Positions 48,363 through 59,667 of a DNA stretch of 64,000 nt are shown here, one piece after another. Origin of the DNA: Yarrowia lipolytica (Eukaryota > Ascomycota > Dipodascomycetes > Dipodascales). Both the position numbers and the translations under genes were made by a program. Location of the stretch: positions 3,534,001 to 3,598,000 of the forward strand of contig NC_090774.1 in assembly GCF_001761485.1 (NCBI RefSeq), read 5' to 3'. The notes beneath the pieces are model-generated. The model saw only the letters and a program-made list of their open reading frames with translations, ran no database searches and was not told the DNA's origin. The first letter of the stretch is position 1; each line of letters starts with the position of its first letter.

Positions 48363-49096
48363 CACAAGCTCGGAGCAGGGTTTGTTGGTACCGACATGTT
48401 CTTCTTGTGACTGGCTTTCGCTGGGTTGCCTGTCCCCGAAGTTTTGTTTCCGGCTAAGTTGGATTTGGGGATTCTGACAACAGACATGGTAGAAGCACCA
48501 CGATGAGACCCATATGGAGTGGCTGTGAGGCCGTCGAGAGTGAGAGCCTCGAGAGCCTCGGTGCTTTCATCGTCTGAATCCTCGCTTTTGAGATATACGG
48601 ACCGCTGGGTCTTGATCTTACGACTATCGCTGACCCGTTTGCACAGCAGGCTTCTCATTTCGGAAGGTAAGCTGTAGAAGCCCGAATCTGCAAACACAAG
48701 AAGAGGGTCTGCCTTGACGTACTCAACGATGTAGTTCTGAACTCGAGCCGATGACGCTATGGAAGCCCGCTCCCAGATGAGAATTGCTTCAGAGCCACTT
48801 CTGATATCCCACCCGACCAACACATCCTCCAGACACGTGAAGAGGTCGTGCTTCATAGATTCTGCAGCCATCATAAGCATGCCCGAATACACGTCTAGAG
48901 TATCGTAAGCGGAAACAGTGTTTCTGTAGATCCAGGACAAAAACCCATGAACCCAGATCTTTGGATAGTCCACTTGGGCAAAAAAACCATCATAGGTAGA
49001 CTGGAGTCTGAAGCTGACCCATTGCCATTTCTCGTTGATAGTTCTGGACGAAGTGTGAACGTGACCATCAGTGCACAAGAGTCTTGTGTCGTTCAT
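48362..49096 (-). CDS. Divergent BTB/POZ-domain protein
   Basis: 244 aa from the first ATG. The N-terminal half fits a BTB fold: NDTRLLCTDGHVHTSSRTIN parallels the DVTFVVEGKEFPAHRAVL strand-helix start, and PKIWVHGFLSWIYRNTV parallels the EAFEALLEYIYTGEV element. BACK-like helices follow (GMLMMAAESMKHDLFTCLED; LIWERASIASSARVQNYIVE). The C-terminal 70 residues are Ser/Thr-rich and disordered. BTB proteins usually dimerise or recruit substrates to Cul3; the role here is unknown. Homology is by pattern only. Confidence 0.6.
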   Translation of the reverse strand: MNDTRLLCTDGHVHTSSRTINEKWQWVSFRLQSTYDGFFAQVDYPKIWVHGFLSWIYRNTVSAYDTLDVYSGMLMMAAESMKHDLFTCLEDVLVGWDIRSGSEAILIWERASIASSARVQNYIVEYVKADPLLVFADSGFYSLPSEMRSLLCKRVSDSRKIKTQRSVYLKSEDSDDESTEALEALTLDGLTATPYGSHRGASTMSVVRIPKSNLAGNKTSGTGNPAKASHKKNMSVPTNPAPSL

Positions 49097-50328
49097 TGGA
49101 AATGCGGTGTACTGCGTATGGAGTGCGTGTGGTGTGTATGATTGTGTGTGAGGTTCTCTAGTTATTTGTCTCCCTCGTGTGTCTATATATGTCTACATTT
49201 AATTTCCTCCATCAGACAGCTCTACTTTGTGGCAATTCGACCTCACAGAACACCTTCCAGTACAGTACCAGCCAGTACGTACCGTGGGGCTGCCATCATG
49301 TGGGGCGCCATGCATATCACCAATGGGGCACACGCATTTTTGAGCCAAAATACCTGGCTCGGGATCTGTGTAGTGCGTCTGCGTCCTCATTTGCGGTCCC
49401 ATTCGAACTCACGTGAAGTATCGTGGAGATTCAAATCTGGGTATGCGACGCGTGAGTTGTCATGGGCTCTACAGTACATTGTGCGTACTGTGCTTTTACT
49501 GTAGCTACGTGGTGTTGTGCATAAGTAGTATGTATGTAGCTGTAGTTGCAGAATGAGCACAGGCGGCAATAGACTCGGCCTTGAGTTAACCATTAAATGC
49601 GGAATGATAATATTGGGCAGTAATTATGGATGCACGAATGAACCGCAGGATGAGGCAGGAGGGAGTGAAAGTTGAGGCGATGCCAACCCCACACCGTTGG
49701 ACTGCCCACATGACACCATAAATAGAAGTCTGGCTGTTCGCTCAAAACACCGAACCCTGACATCATTACCGTTGATTAGCTCAACTCTAATCAAAGGATT
49801 AGAACAAGGAAGGGGAGATAAGGGAGTGCCGGAGTGATGTATGGGCCTTCCTCAGTCCTTTTTTAATCTCCACGTGATGTAGGGCACGCGATTCGGTCGC
49901 GACTCGGTAATTGTGCAATAAATCCACGGAGCTACCCCGGTCGTGTGATGGCTGTGTGTTCCAGTACTCAGAATTCTACACTAGGATGAACTTAACCATA
50001 TAAAGGCGCAACTCACCACGCCGCTTGTTTTAGGCCATTCCATACTGCGCCCCATGGATGTAAAAACTCTACAGAGTGGCAAAAATGAATACCAGTATTC
50101 GCAGCCGAGGACGAAGGGCAAAGACTGAATATATATCTACATACGCAATTGATATCCTTCATATAGACCCAACTCACTCTTTGTATTTTATATACTGTTT
50201 GCTCAACATGAAATCCTTCCTGTTGGCGCAAGACATTCTCCACAGTACATAGCTTCGTATTACTCAGTCCCTAACCCTGGGACAAACATGGGCATTATCT
50301 CATGCACGGTCACTTTGACCCATCACTC
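49097..50328. other. 1.2-kb divergent region between BTB gene and arrestin
   Basis: Promoter space with CACGTGA near 49872 and TACAGTACATTG-type motifs. Candidate frames are short and not conserved in character. No RNA gene found. Confidence 0.35.
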
Positions 50329-52317
50329 ATGAGTTTTTCGAGCAGCCGAGTCGAGGTCAGACGTGAGTATGAACAGAGAATCTCCGCCGAGAGAAACTGA
50401 ATCTCCGTCCAAAATCAGTTTCCCACAACTAACCAAGTCGATGACCCTAAACGCTACTATTCACATGGTGACACTATTTCAGGCACGGCAGTGGTCAAGT
50501 TAAACCAAGATGAGACCATCAAGGAGATTGTAGCCAAGTTGGAAGGTGTGGCTCGAATTGTGGTTCCTGCCGGAAGCGTCAATGCCGAGGGTCGAGCCAA
50601 GAAGAAGGACAAGGATAAGGATAAGGAAGCTACCGTCACTTTTCTGCACATTCAACAGGTCATTTTCCCTGATCCGAAGACATCAAGAGTGACCTCTGGA
50701 AAGCTGACCCTCGGTGCAGGTACATATGAGTACAAATTCCGATTCAAGATTCCAGAAGATACTCCTGACCAAGCTCGAGGAGCTAGACTGCTCAAGGGTA
50801 AGAGTGTCAGTCGGTTCATCGATGACATTGACCATGGACACGCCTTCTGTAACAGACTGCCTCCCAGTATGGCTCCCACTGCCGGAAAGGCAGCTAGCAT
50901 CGACTATTTCATTAAGGTGACAGTCCAACGTCCCTCAGTGTTCAAGATCAACCTGAGAAACCACGACGCTTTTCTCTTCCTTCCTCTGGATCCTCGACCT
51001 CTGAACAGTGCTGAAATGTCGCGGACTTCGTTCATCCGACGAGATCACAACCTGACTCTTGCTGGATTCCGACCCGATGACAACCGAGGTTTCCTCAAGA
51101 AGATGTTTGGTTCGGGAGGAGGTAGCGATACTCCGCATTGGCACTTCTTCCTCGAGCTTCAGATGTCTTGCCCAGTCATTGCCAAGGCCGCTCCTTTTCT
51201 CCCATTCAAGTTCCTTGTCGTCTTCGATCAGCCTCCGCCTCAACAGCGGTTGTTCCTGAAGGGCTTGACCATTGTTCTAGTGACCACTTGCCAGGTTGCC
51301 ATTGAGGAGTATGAACACACATTCTTCAACGAGGAGGTCATTTTCAACGCCACAAACTTGCCCTACACTGTGCCGCTTAACAAGGCCACTCCTGTTCCCG
51401 GACAGCCTCGTCTCAGGGCTGCTCTGATCGATCCTAATATTTACAAGGACGCCCGAATCCCTTCGCATGTGTCGCCCACGTTCACTACACAAAACATTGC
51501 AAAAGCTTATGAACTGAAGGTCTCTGCTGCCTTTTGCTTCAACGACGGTCCCGTTGAGGTCATTGAGCTACGAAAGCCCCAGGACATTTGGTCTGGTATC
51601 AGTGCTGGATCACGCAACTACAAGGGACGACAGCCTACTTCTCCTAACCCTGCTGCCGTGACTGCTCCTCCCCCTGGATATCCTCCGGAGAAGAGCGGAG
51701 GTCCTCCTGCAGGTTATCCTCCTGAGAAGGTTCGCCCGCAAGGACCCCCTTCGGGATACCCACCGGAGAAGATGCCACCACCTAAACCCAACCGACCCCA
51801 ACCTGCATCTGACCCATTGGGAGAGAAGAGACGTCAGGAGCAGCATTATGCAGACATGGAGGAGCGAGAGTACCAACAGAGCCTGCAGGCTGCTCTGGAA
51901 GAGAGTGCAGCTATGGCCGAGGCTCAGGGTCTTAGTGTCCCTGGTCCTTCTTCCTCTGCTGGTCCATCTTCTGGTGCGCTGTCTTCGGCTGGTAGACCCT
52001 CCTCCAGTACGTCATCGTTCACTGGTTCCACTCCTGCCCCTGGAGGTCCCGGAGGCTATGCTTCACACACCCCTCGACCTGCTGGGTACTCCAGCTCAAC
52101 AGTAACTTCTACCAACACTGGTGGCCCCTCATCAAGCCTCGGAGTGCCACCACATCACACTGGGTCCACCACAACGAGTACTTCCATGGGAACCACCGTG
52201 CACACCACCGGTTCAACCATGAACACCTACTCCACCGATGCTACCATGGTGGACCCTGTTCCTCAGGAGGGCGACGGATTGCCCAGTTACGACGAAGTGT
52301 GGAGAGAGGGCAGATAG
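50329..52317 (+). CDS. Alpha-arrestin (ART-type ubiquitin ligase adaptor), one intron
   Basis: Adaptor of the kind that recruits Rsp5-type ligases to plasma-membrane transporters. The downstream open frame has no ATG. Exon 1 (50329-50362) encodes MSFSSSRVEVR and joins across an intron 50363-50437 (GTGAGT, CTAAC then CAAG) to LDDPKRYYSHGDTISG, restoring the arrestin-N start. The spliced product is 637 aa. Arrestin N and C domains span about 5-370 (GDTISGTAVVKL; GTYEYKFRFKIPED; HWHFFLELQMSCPVI). A Pro-rich tail has four PPxGYPPEK-like repeats, a UIM-like helix (EREYQQSLQAALEESAAMAE), Ser/Thr repeats and a terminal LPSYDEVW, a possible PY-like ligase motif. Family firm; specific orthologue not assigned. 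Confidence 0.85.
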
Positions 52318-53826
52318 TATATATCAATTTTTAATTAATTAGAATAACAGCATGAGCATGTACATGGGATTGAATGTAATCTGGTTGTCGTATTGGGACA
52401 ATAAAGTCATCGGGTGTGCATAAACCCAATTGTGTGTAGCTGTTCTGCACCATATAACCTACGCCAAAGTAGAGTGGTAATTACAGTAATTACCTTGTGA
52501 ATAGTGACGCCTGTGAATGTTAATGTTGGGTTAAGGATCTCGGACCGGGTATGCCACAAGGTATAAGGAAGACGGAAACAGAGGCAGACTTAAGCGTGTT
52601 AATTGTAAATATACAGTCTAGCGACCAAAAGGCATTAATAATAGCGGGTATAATGGGCTAGGGCTCACTGACATGTGCCCTTGAGACTGGATTACTGGTA
52701 CTCTTACCGGTACGAGTAGTGAAAACTTGATGTGCACTGAAGGCCTGTAGGGGATGTCTTTCGTTTACAGTAGCTGGTTTGGTTGTGCACCGTTCATGTT
52801 CACTATCCGTTGTCCCGCTGGTTATCTGTATCAGCCAATAACACAGGAAGATGGAACGATATATAGTTGAAACACAAGGAGGTTCAAAGGGCTACTGTAC
52901 TTTTATCGTGGTTCTTCTGACATTTCTATGTTCGTCTACAGGAATATGTAACTTCAATCACCCACCTCCACTTGGGGGAGGATGCTTCGGACCGATTTGG
53001 TGACTCGGTCGTTTCTGTTCCTCTCTTTGCTCGATATGCAGAGCGAAGATTCGTGTGATGCTATGAGCGGGGGAAAAAAACGCTCTTTCTTCGGGTGGGA
53101 GGCCTGCGGAAATTGCTATGGAAGTTTTGTTTTCCTATCGCAGAAAGCAGCCCACCCTGCCGACCAAGGTTCGAGCGTTTTGGCACACGAATTAGACTTG
53201 GTGTCAATCAAGGCTTGTATGTATCCGACAATGAAAAATCACCCCCGAGCTGCTTACATAACGCCCGTCTCGGAACCTACAGACGGTTGTTTGATAAATG
53301 AGAAGATGTTTCGTTGCGCCGGGTTACGGCACCTCGACCGGCGCGAAAAGAATAGCTCTTCCGCGGCATTATATGGTCATGTCACACTGCTGTCACATCC
53401 GGACTTCCCGACAACATGCAAGTGTGCGTGTGTGATGTTGGGGGCCCTCACTGCGCGGATGGTCGCAAGATGAACATGGGCAACGAATGATAACGGGTAA
53501 TACGGCCCATTTCCTTATAGTATACGTCGATTTGACGCCTTTGGAAGCTTTCGATTTCAAAATCGGAGAATTCTGCTCAAGTAGCCCCACTTTACCGTCC
53601 CTTCACAACGAGGGTCGCCCACATTGAAAAGGATGAGAAATACATCGAATTATACAAAGTGAATTGGGTCGACGTGAATCGTCCTCGTTCCTGCCGTCTA
53701 AACAGCATAAAATATCTCAGCTTTCCATAATGTGAAGTCCTTGCCTTGCCGCTTCCATCAACAGAGTTTTTCTGACCAGTGAAGTTTCCATCTTACTACC
53801 CACCAGTCACGCCAGAGCGAGAAGAA
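52318..53826. other. 1.5-kb intergenic region and presumed SNT2 5' UTR
   Basis: Gene-free by my reading. The last 100-200 bp likely form the non-coding first exon of SNT2, with a CATAAAATATC TATA-like element near 53708. Frames of up to 163 aa (52982-53473) are not supported by codon use or content. Confidence 0.4.
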
Positions 53827-56800
53827 AGTGAGTATTTGCCGGCTCGAAGGGGCCGTGCGGAAGCTGGAAATTCCAGAGATCAATCATCTGGCGGCTTCGG
53901 GGCTCTCGATTGGCCCAGGATGATCCACGCCAACATGGAGAGAATCCCCCAGAAGGGGGTGGCCAACAGGAGGGTGTTACGGGAGGAGAGCAAGACAAAA
54001 CCAGACACCAATGATTGGGGGGAACACACGGAGCAAACGGAACTGCGTCACAGGTATCACTCGGTACACCTACTCATATTTATGTCGCCATCATCACCAT
54101 CTGGGAGGACTGAGAGGCTGTGTAACCTCCACGACTACGAATGCGATACTATGCCACATCAAGAGGGAGCGATTTATGCCGGGTCAAGTGGTTGTGCCGC
54201 CGGAACTCCCTATTAAATGATCCATACGTCGCCCAGCTCTTTTTGCCATCTACAGCCCTTGTGTGTGGTGTTCGTTCGAGGTGAACATCTTGTCGTTTTC
54301 CTCCAAATTATCACCAAGACCCTAAATGGTTGATGACACCTGATCTATATGGTTCAAAGCATGGGACACTGGTGTCCCTGTGTTCGGCAACAAGCGCGTG
54401 TTGGGGGAGCCCATGTTCTAGGCCGTCTCGCAAGAAGTTTTTTCCGCTCCTTTTCTGCGGGTACCCTGTCGAGTGATCCTGTCTTCTGAGGCTAGACGTT
54501 GTGTTTGCGCCCCATTCGGCCAGAAAACTACCGTCTCTTTTCTTGCTCTGTTAGAGGGCCAGTTTCGGACCGCTCCGCGCACCTCATTTTCCATGCACGT
54601 CCTACCTCCCAATATTGACAAAACCATTATTATGTCTGGCTCACATGCATGATATGACAAACCATAAACTAACACAGTGTCGCGAAGACGAACCACAAAG
54701 GTGGTAAATTACTCGGAAAAGATATATGATGAGAGTTTAGAGGAGGATTTCGAGGGGGAGGTGGAAGAGGAAACCAAGCCCACCCCGCAGTCTCAAACAC
54801 CATCATCTGCATCATCCACACAATCGCCGGCCAAGATGCCGAAAGGAGAAGGTAAAAAGACCTCCAAACAGACCACCCCAGACGTTGCTACAAATGGGGT
54901 AGGGCATGATATCGTCCCCTCCAACTGGCAGCCTCGATCGCATCCCAGTGACGCCCTCACAGGTGTGCTGGATCTGGAGGACGCGTACATCAAGGGAGGA
55001 AAACTGCATCTGACCTCGGGAACCACATATGCTCCAGGCGACCATTGTTACATTGTTTCTGAGCCTCCTGGTGAGCCTTACTACATTGGTCGTATTATGG
55101 ACTTTGTCATCAACGAGGAGAACCCTACAGTCACAGATGGCAACACCGACAAGCATTGGAGCACCTTGAATCCCCGACAAAAATACCCTGCATCACAATT
55201 TCTGTTCCAGGTCAACTGGTTCTACCGACCCAAGGATATTTCCAAGCATGTTGCTGATAGTCGTCTTCTATACGCCACCATGCACTCTGACATTTGTTCT
55301 CTACAGAGCATGCGGGGCAAGTGCATTGTCACCCACAGAACAGACATTATCGACATTGAGGATTACCGTACAAAGCCCAACCATTTCTACTTCACACAAT
55401 TTTACGACCGGTACATTCTGCGGTTCTACGAAATTGTGCCCACCCATACCATGGTCAACATCCCCAAGGAAGTATCCCAGGTCCTATGCGAGCGGTTCAA
55501 ATACGCCATTATGGAGATCAACCGAAAGCAGGAGTTTTGTGAGCCTCCTAAGGAGTGTGTTACCTGCTCCAACTGGAGTTCGCCGGACGACTCTGTGGAG
55601 TGTGCTCATTGCAGAACCAACTTCCACATGATGTGTGTTACTCCGCCGTTGTTCAAGAAGCCCACCCGAGGTTTTGGATGGTCGTGTGCTGCCTGCAATC
55701 GAAAAGTAGAGAAGCGTCTCAAAGAGGCCAAGGGCGAGTTTTTCGACGATGTCATTCCTGAAGTTACAGAGGTTGCAGCGGAGGTCATGCCTGAAACGAG
55801 CCCATCAATGTCTCGTTCCACATCTCCCGATAAGCACAGAAGCAGGTATGAAGAGCTGGCTGAGGCGTTCGGAAAGGACAATTCATTATCGGATGAGCAG
55901 AAGCATCAACTTCAGCTGTGGCCGTTCCGATATCTCGGTGTCTATGCCAAAATTGAGGACGTTCTCGATGTTGATGATCGAATCTATCCTCGAGCCGTGT
56001 CTCGTCTCGGTCCCAAGCATCAGGCTGTAGTCGATAACTGGCCTGGCCAGCCAGTGGAGTACGTTGGTCCATTCCGAGATGCTCCTGTCAAGAAGCGTGG
56101 TAAGAAAAAGAATGATGATGGCTTCAACTTTGACCCTGAGAAGCCCTGGATTCAAGATCGGCCAATCGGATACATTGACCGAGGAGGGGACGATACCGTC
56201 AAACTCATGTGGGACTGTGAGGCCGGTGCTCGGGCTGAAGAGAAGAATCCAATGCTCATTGAGAACTTCCTTGAGTCGTGTGCCCCTCACGCGAAGAAGC
56301 TGGGTGTTCGACATGACACACCAAACTACTTTGACTTGTGTCTCAAGGCCCTGATGGATGCTGACTTTGACCCTGCTGTTGCTCTTAAGGCAGTCAACAA
56401 GCTTACTGTCAAGAGCATTGATGAGCCCGTGTTCAGCGCTGAAGACAAGCGTCGGTTTGAAGAGGGAGTGTCAAAGTACGGAAGTGAGTTACATCCTGTC
56501 ACGCTGGAGATTGGTACACAGACCCCTGGCCACGTTGTTCGGTACTACTACAACTGGAAGAAGTCTCCCAGTGGTCGTAAGATCTGGGGCAATTATCCGG
56601 GCCGAAAGCACAAGAAGGGAGGGGCTGCAGAGGAGGAGAAAAAGAAGAAGCCCAAGGTTGATATCGGCGACGACAGTGATGGAAGTGCATATGATGTCAA
56701 CAAGGCTGTTCGTCAGAAGAAGTCATTTGAGTGCAAGCATTGTCTCACCACCAATTCTCCTTGTTGGAAACGTGCCCCTGGAGGTGGAGATGACGAAGGC

Positions 56801-58609
56801 AATCAGGTTCAGGCTTTGTGTCAGCGATGTGCCAGACTGTGGAGACGTTATGCTGTTATCTGGGAGGATTCTGATGATATCAACCGCAAGCTCATTGCTC
56901 GAGGAGGCAAGTTGTGGGCAAAGAAGGTTGAGGCTGAGCTTCTGGACGACACACGAGGCATTTTCGAGGAGCGTGCACGAAGCTGCTCCAAGAAGGGTGG
57001 CCGCAAGAAGTCCACTGGAACTGCAGCTACGTCTGCTACTCCTGTGCCTATTCCTCACATTCCCACTGCCCGTGAGGCCGCTGCTGCTGCTGCACGAGAA
57101 GAGAAGCAGCGCATGGAAGAGGAGCGCAAGGCCGAAGAGGAGCGAGAACGCAAGGCACGAGCCGAGGCCCGGGAACGAGAAAAGGATCGTAAAGAGAAGG
57201 AGGATCGCGAGCGACGAGACAAAGAACGTAAGGAAAAGGAAAAGCGAGACAAGGAGCGAAAGGAACGGGAAAAGAAAGCCAAAGATGAAAAGATCAAGAA
57301 GGAGGATCGAGAGTCGAAGAAGCGATCTTGGGAGACCGAGGAGCAGGCCAGAAAGAAGGTCAAGCCTGCCTCTGCCTCCACGACTCTGAGTGCAAACCTG
57401 CCCACCGAGTCTTACAGACAGAGGGAACGCCCTGGCCATGTGTTTAAGGGTGACAAGACCCCTCCTCCTCCCCGAAAGTTTCCTTTTCGAAAAGTTCTGA
57501 AGGATGCATGCAACGTCTGTGGTGTTTCCAATGAGCGTATGATTCTCAGTTGCTCGGGGTGTCAGATGTGTGTTCATCGAGAGTGTTATGGTGTTACTGC
57601 CGAGGAGCCCCAGTTGATGTCTGGAGGATGGTACTGCGATCTATGTACCAATGATGCTAAGCCTAATGTCAACACGCACTACCAGTGTGTTCTGTGTCCT
57701 ATCAGGGACAATGACAACGAGCCCAATGGTAAGCAGTACCCTCCCGACCCTCTCAAGCGAACTGAGCACAACCACTGGGCTCATATCCGATGCAGTGTTT
57801 GGAACAACAAACTCATTTTTGGTACCCCCAACCTGGAGCCTGTTCTTGGTCTTGCTCAAGATGTGCGACACAGTGGAACTGGCATCTGTTTCATCTGTAA
57901 GACGGGGGTGGGTGTCTGCATCAACTGCCGATGTTGCGGTATGGAGTACCATGCAGGATGTGCTCACAGACACAACTATGTGTTTGGATTCGAGCTGCTT
58001 CCTGAGAGTGAGGTTCGACCCGGTTACCCCCTGGTGGAGTTCAATGGTAAAAGAGGTGGTATGTGTGCTACTACCTATTGTTATTGGCATGCTCCTCAGT
58101 CGGTGATTCTGCCTGCTGAAACGGATCAGAAGCTTGGGAAGACAGCATTGCAACTCTTCATCGAGAAGTACAAGATTGACCCTCAGTGGAAAAAGTGTGC
58201 CAGCGATGCCTCACTTGCAATGCAGCTAATCTACGACGTTAACCACGACCCTCGACCTCCCCCAGACGTACCGGAGCTCAACAAAAAGTGCCACAAGTGC
58301 AGCGTTGGGGTTTCGCCTTTCTGGCGAAAGACCGATGAAGGTGACATCTGTCATAGCTGTTTCCATGGCAACAAAATTGAGCATCAGGATCTCAACATTG
58401 GTCTGCCTGAGTTTTCCCAGCCCATGCGCAAGTTGATGCATTTAGATATTCTGTATCGAACCGAGCAGTCGTACAGGAATGCCCGAGATACTCAACATCT
58501 CAATCATGCAACTGCCCCACTCCCCCTTCCCCAGATTCATCCAGCTCTTGAGTCCTACGGCGGCGATCCCATGAGCATCAGAGCGCGAGCTGAAACCTCC
58601 TCTATTTAG
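53827..58609 (+). CDS. SNT2: SNT2-like chromatin reader (BAH, PHD, SANT, GATA-type, extended PHD)
   Basis: Nuclear multi-domain reader; S. cerevisiae Snt2 forms a complex with Ecm5 and Rpd3 in stress responses. The long frame starts in-frame at GTG (54677), directly after CTAACACAG, so a 3' splice site lies at 54677. The upstream GTGAGT at 53828 follows ...GAAGAAA; joining A at 53827 to TG at 54678 makes ATG-TCG-CGA-AGA (MSRRR). The product is 1310 aa. Domains: BAH about 108-268, PHD 290-341 (CVTCSNWSSPDD...), SANT 587-628, GATA-type zinc finger 684-731 (CKHCLTTNSPCWKRAP), Lys/Arg/Glu-rich coil 798-890, extended PHD 944-1107 (CNVCGVSNERMILSCSGCQ) and a second GATA-like CHKCSVGVSPFWRK near 1203. 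Confidence 0.9.
53828..54677 (+). other. 850-nt intron splitting the SNT2 start codon
   Basis: 5' site GTGAGT at 53828, branch point CTAAC at 54669-54673, 3' AG at 54676-54677, branch to AG only 4 nt. It contains no supported gene. Phase and sequence both fit a start codon completed by splicing. Confidence 0.75.
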
Positions 58610-58755
58610 GAGATTTACATAGAACATAAATTATTACTGACTTAATCTTCCCTTGGTTGTAGCGGGTTTTGTGCAAGTGCATAATTGTACAAATGTGAAT
58701 ATATTACAATGCTAATAGTAGTGGTGTTAAATATGATGCAGTGGCTGGATCTTGT

Positions 58756-59361
58756 CTAGACCTTCAGCATGGCCTCGATCTCCTCGATCTCTTGGATGGT
58801 GGTAGCGTTCTTGAGTCGCTCTCTCAACTCAGCCTTGTCCACAGCGCTGAGGTTGTCGGTTTCCGTCACAGGCACCACGTCGAACTCCATGGCTTCAGCC
58901 TCGTCACGTTCCTTTTGTGTTACTCGCTGGAAATCGAGCATGCGAAGAGAAGGCAGAATAGAAATCATGTAGCTTCTGTAGCGGGGTACGTGCTGCACGG
59001 GATTGCCATCAAGAGTGATAGCTGTGAGGTTGACGAGGCTCTTCAGGCTTTCTAATGCACCCAGAGTCGCGATTCCATTCTGTGTCAGAACCAAAGTCTC
59101 CAGCTTGGCGATGTTTTTGACATCGTTGATCTGTGTGATGCGATTTTTGCTCAGCAGCAGTGTCCGAAGGGTTTCGAGTCGAGGAAAGCCTCCCATGACA
59201 CGGATCTCGTTGTCACTGAGGTCCAAGGACGTGTAATGATCTTCGGTGACTCCGAGGTTCTCTATAACCGGAATCTGCAGCCCACGCAGATTCAACTCTC
59301 GGTCACCAATGGGGTTGATGTATGACTGCGCGTTGAGAATGGTGTCTGCGTTGAGTCTCAT
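58756..59361 (-). CDS. LEA1: U2 snRNP protein A' (leucine-rich repeat)
   Basis: Spliceosomal protein that with U2B'' binds stem-loop IV of U2 snRNA. The start is the ATG at 59361 (MRLNADTILNAQSYIN), giving 201 aa; upstream codons of the frame are not conserved. The U2A' hallmarks are clear: DRELNLRGLQIPVIENLG, LDLSDNEIRVMGGFP, leucine-rich repeats through residue 130, then RMLDFQRVTQKERDEAE, the LRR cap. A short coiled C-terminus follows. SDS22 was considered but the start and cap are U2A' type. Confidence 0.93.
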   Translation of the reverse strand: MRLNADTILNAQSYINPIGDRELNLRGLQIPVIENLGVTEDHYTSLDLSDNEIRVMGGFPRLETLRTLLLSKNRITQINDVKNIAKLETLVLTQNGIATLGALESLKSLVNLTAITLDGNPVQHVPRYRSYMISILPSLRMLDFQRVTQKERDEAEAMEFDVVPVTETDNLSAVDKAELRERLKNATTIQEIEEIEAMLKV

Positions 59362-59667
59362 GTTTTTCGTAATGCTGTTGTTTGTGAAGATGTTGTTTCG
59401 AAGACTTTCAGTGCTTGCATCGTCGAACTTTAACCACCAAAAGTTCATGAAGTGCAGAAGCCAAATTGTATACAGATACTTGTACTGTAGCGAGCGTGAT
59501 GTTTATTTGTAATAATGGATGAGAAGATACCAGTATACTTAAGTACAAGTTCATGGTACTTGTACTTGTACTTGTACTTGCAAAATTCTTGCATACACCT
59601 CTACATTGTACACTCTCCTTGTATAGTAGCTCAAAACATGACGTCATTAATATCGTTATCTGTACAA
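59362..59667. repeat. Intergenic spacer with (TACTTG)n microsatellite
   Basis: 306 bp between LEA1 and BPL1, with four tandem TACTTG units near 59557-59580 and further ACAAGT copies. This hexamer is scattered through the spacers of the window. No gene seen. Confidence 0.5.

Noticed and set aside
52982-54216. Frames of 145-163 aa upstream of SNT2
   Set aside because: No homology, poor codon use; the second starts at GTG and lies mostly in the SNT2 intron.
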